From DASQDT01 sp036380435 (lineage in GTDB: Bacteria > Acidobacteriota > Blastocatellia > Pyrinomonadales > Pyrinomonadaceae), in the NCBI GenBank assembly GCA_036380435.1, contig DASVES010000291.1, positions 1 through 6,575 on the forward strand: a stretch of 6,575 nt of DNA, in the 5' to 3' direction. Shown one piece after another: positions 5,701-6,575 of this stretch. The notes under the pieces are model-generated. The model did no database searches. It worked only from the letters and a program-made list of their open reading frames with translations, and was not told the DNA's origin. The stretch's first letter is position 1, and each line of letters begins with the position of its first letter. A program made the translations under genes and the position numbers.

Positions 5701-6256
5701 CGTCGAGCGAGATGACGCCAAGGAATTCGCCCCCGCGCGTGGAGAGCGGCACGAAGAGTTCGTCGGACTCCGACCAGCGCGCGGCAGTGGGGTCGGCCGG
5801 GACAGCGCGCTCCACCTCGGCCTTGTAGCGGTCGGCGAAGATGCTCCCTTGCAGGTCGTAGTGAGAGGGCGGGAAGTAGGCGGCGAAGCCGAGCTGGCCG
5901 ACCTCGATGCGGACGGACTCTTCCACCAGACGCATGACCTGCTCGCGCGGGTACGAGCCGGCGGCGACGCGCTCGGCGTATTCGGGCGGGATGTTGCGCG
6001 AGTAGGAGAGGACGCGCGGGTGGTAGGGCGGCTCGTCCGTGAAGAGGGCGACCATGCACGTCCGGTAGTCCGTCAGACGCGTGATCGTGTCGGCCAGACC
6101 TTCAAGGAGGCGTTCGACCTCGCGGCTGTCGGCCGTCGCGGCGGCCAGCGCCGCCAGCGCCTCAAGCTGTTCGGCGGAGGCGTCAGAGGGCGCGGGCGTC
6201 GGCGGCGCCGTGGCGTCGCGGATTTCGTCGTAGTGTTGAAGAGTGTCGGGGCGCAT
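2714..6256 (-). CDS. Soluble hybrid sensor histidine kinase, GAF-GAF-GAF-PAS-PAS-HK-REC
   Basis: About 1180 residues. Likely order: a divergent GAF-like region (about 46-215), two clear GAF domains (about 228-390 and 399-565), PAS domains at about 576-685 and 696-808, HisKA with the H-box A-S-G-V-A-H-D-F-N-N (phospho-acceptor His831), HATPase with N-box N-L-I-V-N-A-L-D-A-M (945-954), D-T-G-A-G-M (977-982), F-E-P-F-Y-T-T-K and G-T-G-L-G-L-F (1002-1008), and a receiver at 1063-1178 with Asp1068/Asp1069, phospho-acceptor Asp1112, Thr1140 and Lys1164. All catalytic residues are present. There is no transmembrane segment, so it should sense cytoplasmic or diffusible cues. It autophosphorylates on His and probably passes phosphate to its own receiver; there is no Hpt or DNA-binding output domain. 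The ATG at 6256 lacks a clear Shine-Dalgarno. A GTG at 6343 would add 29 Arg/Ser/Cys-rich residues and seems less likely. It converges on the GrdB-like gene and ends at the GGGGTAA hairpin. Ligand and partner are unknown. Confidence 0.93.
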   Translation of the reverse strand: MRPDTLQHYDEIRDATAPPTPAPSDASAEQLEALAALAAATADSREVERLLEGLADTITRLTDYRTCMVALFTDEPPYHPRVLSYSRNIPPEYAERVAAGSYPREQVMRLVEESVRIEVGQLGFAAYFPPSHYDLQGSIFADRYKAEVERAVPADPTAARWSESDELFVPLSTRGGEFLGVISLDDPRSGAAPERRSVLPVVAFARQAAQLIERQRDADALAQQVEREALVNRITRAVRRSLEPEEVFRAAVEEMGVHLSADRCTLYMLDREAGVARNVAEFDAHGVEPAGGTFLVAPMRLLTERIIRHGVVTFDDVTADPSIRPVYEAILKRAGTRSIMYAAVTVGEEVHGAFAISTLRERHWRESDVALARAVADQTGIAIRQAELYQRAEATSAREALINRLSKAVRASLDLPEVLHAATHELGAALRASRVYLRPYDPAREEATPVEHEYLAPGVASIGNSRISYLNPIGQFLIRNLRPLVIDDAEHPPAESPDLATQVRDHAARYGVSSMIFCPLIVQGDFRGALCIHQTGGARHWGRDDVALVEAVAAQLAVGIAQAELFEMVARGKQTWEATFDAMSDGVFIFDAGRQLVRVNRAGAEMESAPPRELLGRRCCDILRSGESHGCLVERVMTERRGLTLEYTPERLARPLLVTAEPLRLSGREIGSVCTVRDLTELRQFERLARERQTLLEHVLESARESICALDPEGRFMWCNSGATAMLGYAQDDLIGRHFSEVMDPADEELARERFALALGGQPQTTEARIVTRDGHVRYSVSDTTPLVIDGRTTGVLSISRDVTEKRQERERAAQADKLRALGQLASGVAHDFNNALAAIMGRAELLRRSAFDPAAARGLDVILTAAEDAAATVRRIRAFARQAPGEEMATVDVAELLRDSVEITRTRWENEARARGLSYDVRLEACEECAASGNASELREVFVNLIVNALDAMSTGGRLTVGCRPEGEWVRVLFTDTGAGMTEEVRARVFEPFYTTKGAHGTGLGLFVSYGIIERHRGQIAVESDEGRGSTFAIMLPRVADAVVVAAPQRGPARVAGVLPLRVLVVDDEEVVRETLADMIGVLGHYATPAASGREALDLLDGAEFDVIFSDLSMPGMDGWELAREVRRRRHRARICIVTGYGKDTAPPDADGEQSPADAVIGKPFNFEQVEETLARFKD

Positions 6257-6459
6257 GCGACAAGTTCGGGGCCGTCGGTGCGAGGAACGGCTGCAAGAGG
6301 ACTCCGGGGGACGACGACACGCGGCATGGGAGGCGGCACACACTTCTGCCGAAACATCGACGCCGGCGGCAAGTCTCAGAATTCAATCAAGGATGGGGCG
6401 AACTCTTACGCTTTGCGCGCGCCGGCTGGGGTCAGAGGAGGCCGAGACCACGCGGGGAA

Positions 6460-6489
6460 AGTATAGCAAAGCGGCGCAGGCCCTGTCAT
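6460..6489 (-). promoter_or_regulatory. Extended -10 promoter for the hybrid kinase
   Basis: On the minus strand, ATGACA (6489-6484) is followed after 18 bases by TATACT (6465-6460). Both match the sigma70 hexamers at five of six positions, and the -10 is preceded by TGC, giving an extended TGnTATAcT element. Transcription would start near 6453, leaving a leader of about 197 bases to the favoured ATG, or about 110 bases to the alternative GTG at 6343. Confidence 0.6.
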
Positions 6490-6530
6490 GGAAAGTTTAC
6501 GGCGGTTTTTAATTGCCCCGACCGATTAGA

Positions 6531-6575
6531 GGCGGGCCATGCCCGCCGGCTCAAGACTCGGTGCTTGAGCCGGCG
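6531..6575. repeat. Two overlapping GC-rich hairpins at the window edge
   Basis: GGCGGGC (6531-6537) pairs with GCCCGCC (6541-6547) around a 3-base loop. CGCCGGCTCAAG (6544-6555) pairs perfectly over 12 bases with CTTGAGCCGGCG (6564-6575) around an 8-base loop. The two stems share bases 6544-6547, so they cannot both form completely. The second stem reaches the last base and may continue outside the window. No T run follows on the minus-strand side, so I call it a palindromic repeat and not a terminator; a terminator of a gene to the right remains possible. Confidence 0.65.

Larger units (their letters stand above)
6257..6575. other. Leader and upstream region of the kinase gene; no gene seen
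   Basis: This 319-base stretch holds no gene I can support. It contains the putative kinase promoter (6460-6489), a GC-rich leader of nearly 200 bases between the likely transcription start (about 6453) and the ATG at 6256, and two hairpins at the right edge. I recognise no riboswitch or T-box in the leader. The in-frame extension of the kinase to a GTG at 6343 and the minus-strand reading frames of 60-100 codons here have compositions that look non-coding. Confidence 0.5.

Noticed and set aside
3929..6466. An 845-codon open frame on the plus strand, antisense to the kinase.
   Set aside because: Its translation is rich in Arg, Ala, Gly, Asp and His with no domain motif, and it mirrors a clearly real kinase on the other strand. 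Long antisense open frames are expected in GC-rich codon-biased genes.

Overview
The window is high-GC bacterial DNA with codon use typical of a GC-rich genome, broken by a few AT-richer, low-complexity intergenic islands. There are no rRNA or tRNA genes, insertion sequences or CRISPR arrays. The mix of genes (a lone rhodanese, DUF309, DUF4149, a selenoprotein-B-like protein without selenocysteine, and a very long soluble GAF/PAS hybrid kinase) would suit an environmental bacterium such as a member of Acidobacteriota. That placement is a weak inference; nothing in the window fixes the phylum.

Layout: bases 1-196 hold no recognisable gene, only short repeats. Four plus-strand genes follow: a single-domain rhodanese (197-520, TTG start), a DUF309 protein (615-1055), a DUF4149 membrane protein (1055-1675, start overlapping the DUF309 stop by one base) and a GrdB-like protein (1776-2612, with its own sigma70-type promoter). 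Converging on these from the right is one large minus-strand gene (2714-6256), a cytoplasmic hybrid sensor histidine kinase of about 1180 residues with the order GAF-like, GAF, GAF, PAS, PAS, HisKA, HATPase and receiver. A good extended -10 promoter lies about 200 bases upstream of its start. The right edge holds two overlapping hairpins.

The most interesting feature is not a gene. Each of the three larger gaps after a plus-strand stop codon holds an inverted repeat built from tandem 7-base units. The units differ by single bases between gaps (GTGATGA, GGGATGA/GGGATAA, GGGGTAA), and a related CTGATAA pair lies upstream of the rhodanese. The elements abut or overlap the stop codons, carry stop triplets in two or all three frames, form stems of 16 to 39 bp, and in two cases contain G-quadruplex-type G runs. 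One ends in a T run on the minus strand and looks like the terminator of the kinase gene.

Functionally, DUF309 and DUF4149 are probably translationally coupled, and the rhodanese may share their transcript. The kinase is self-contained up to its receiver domain but has no output protein in the window, so its signalling partner must be encoded elsewhere.
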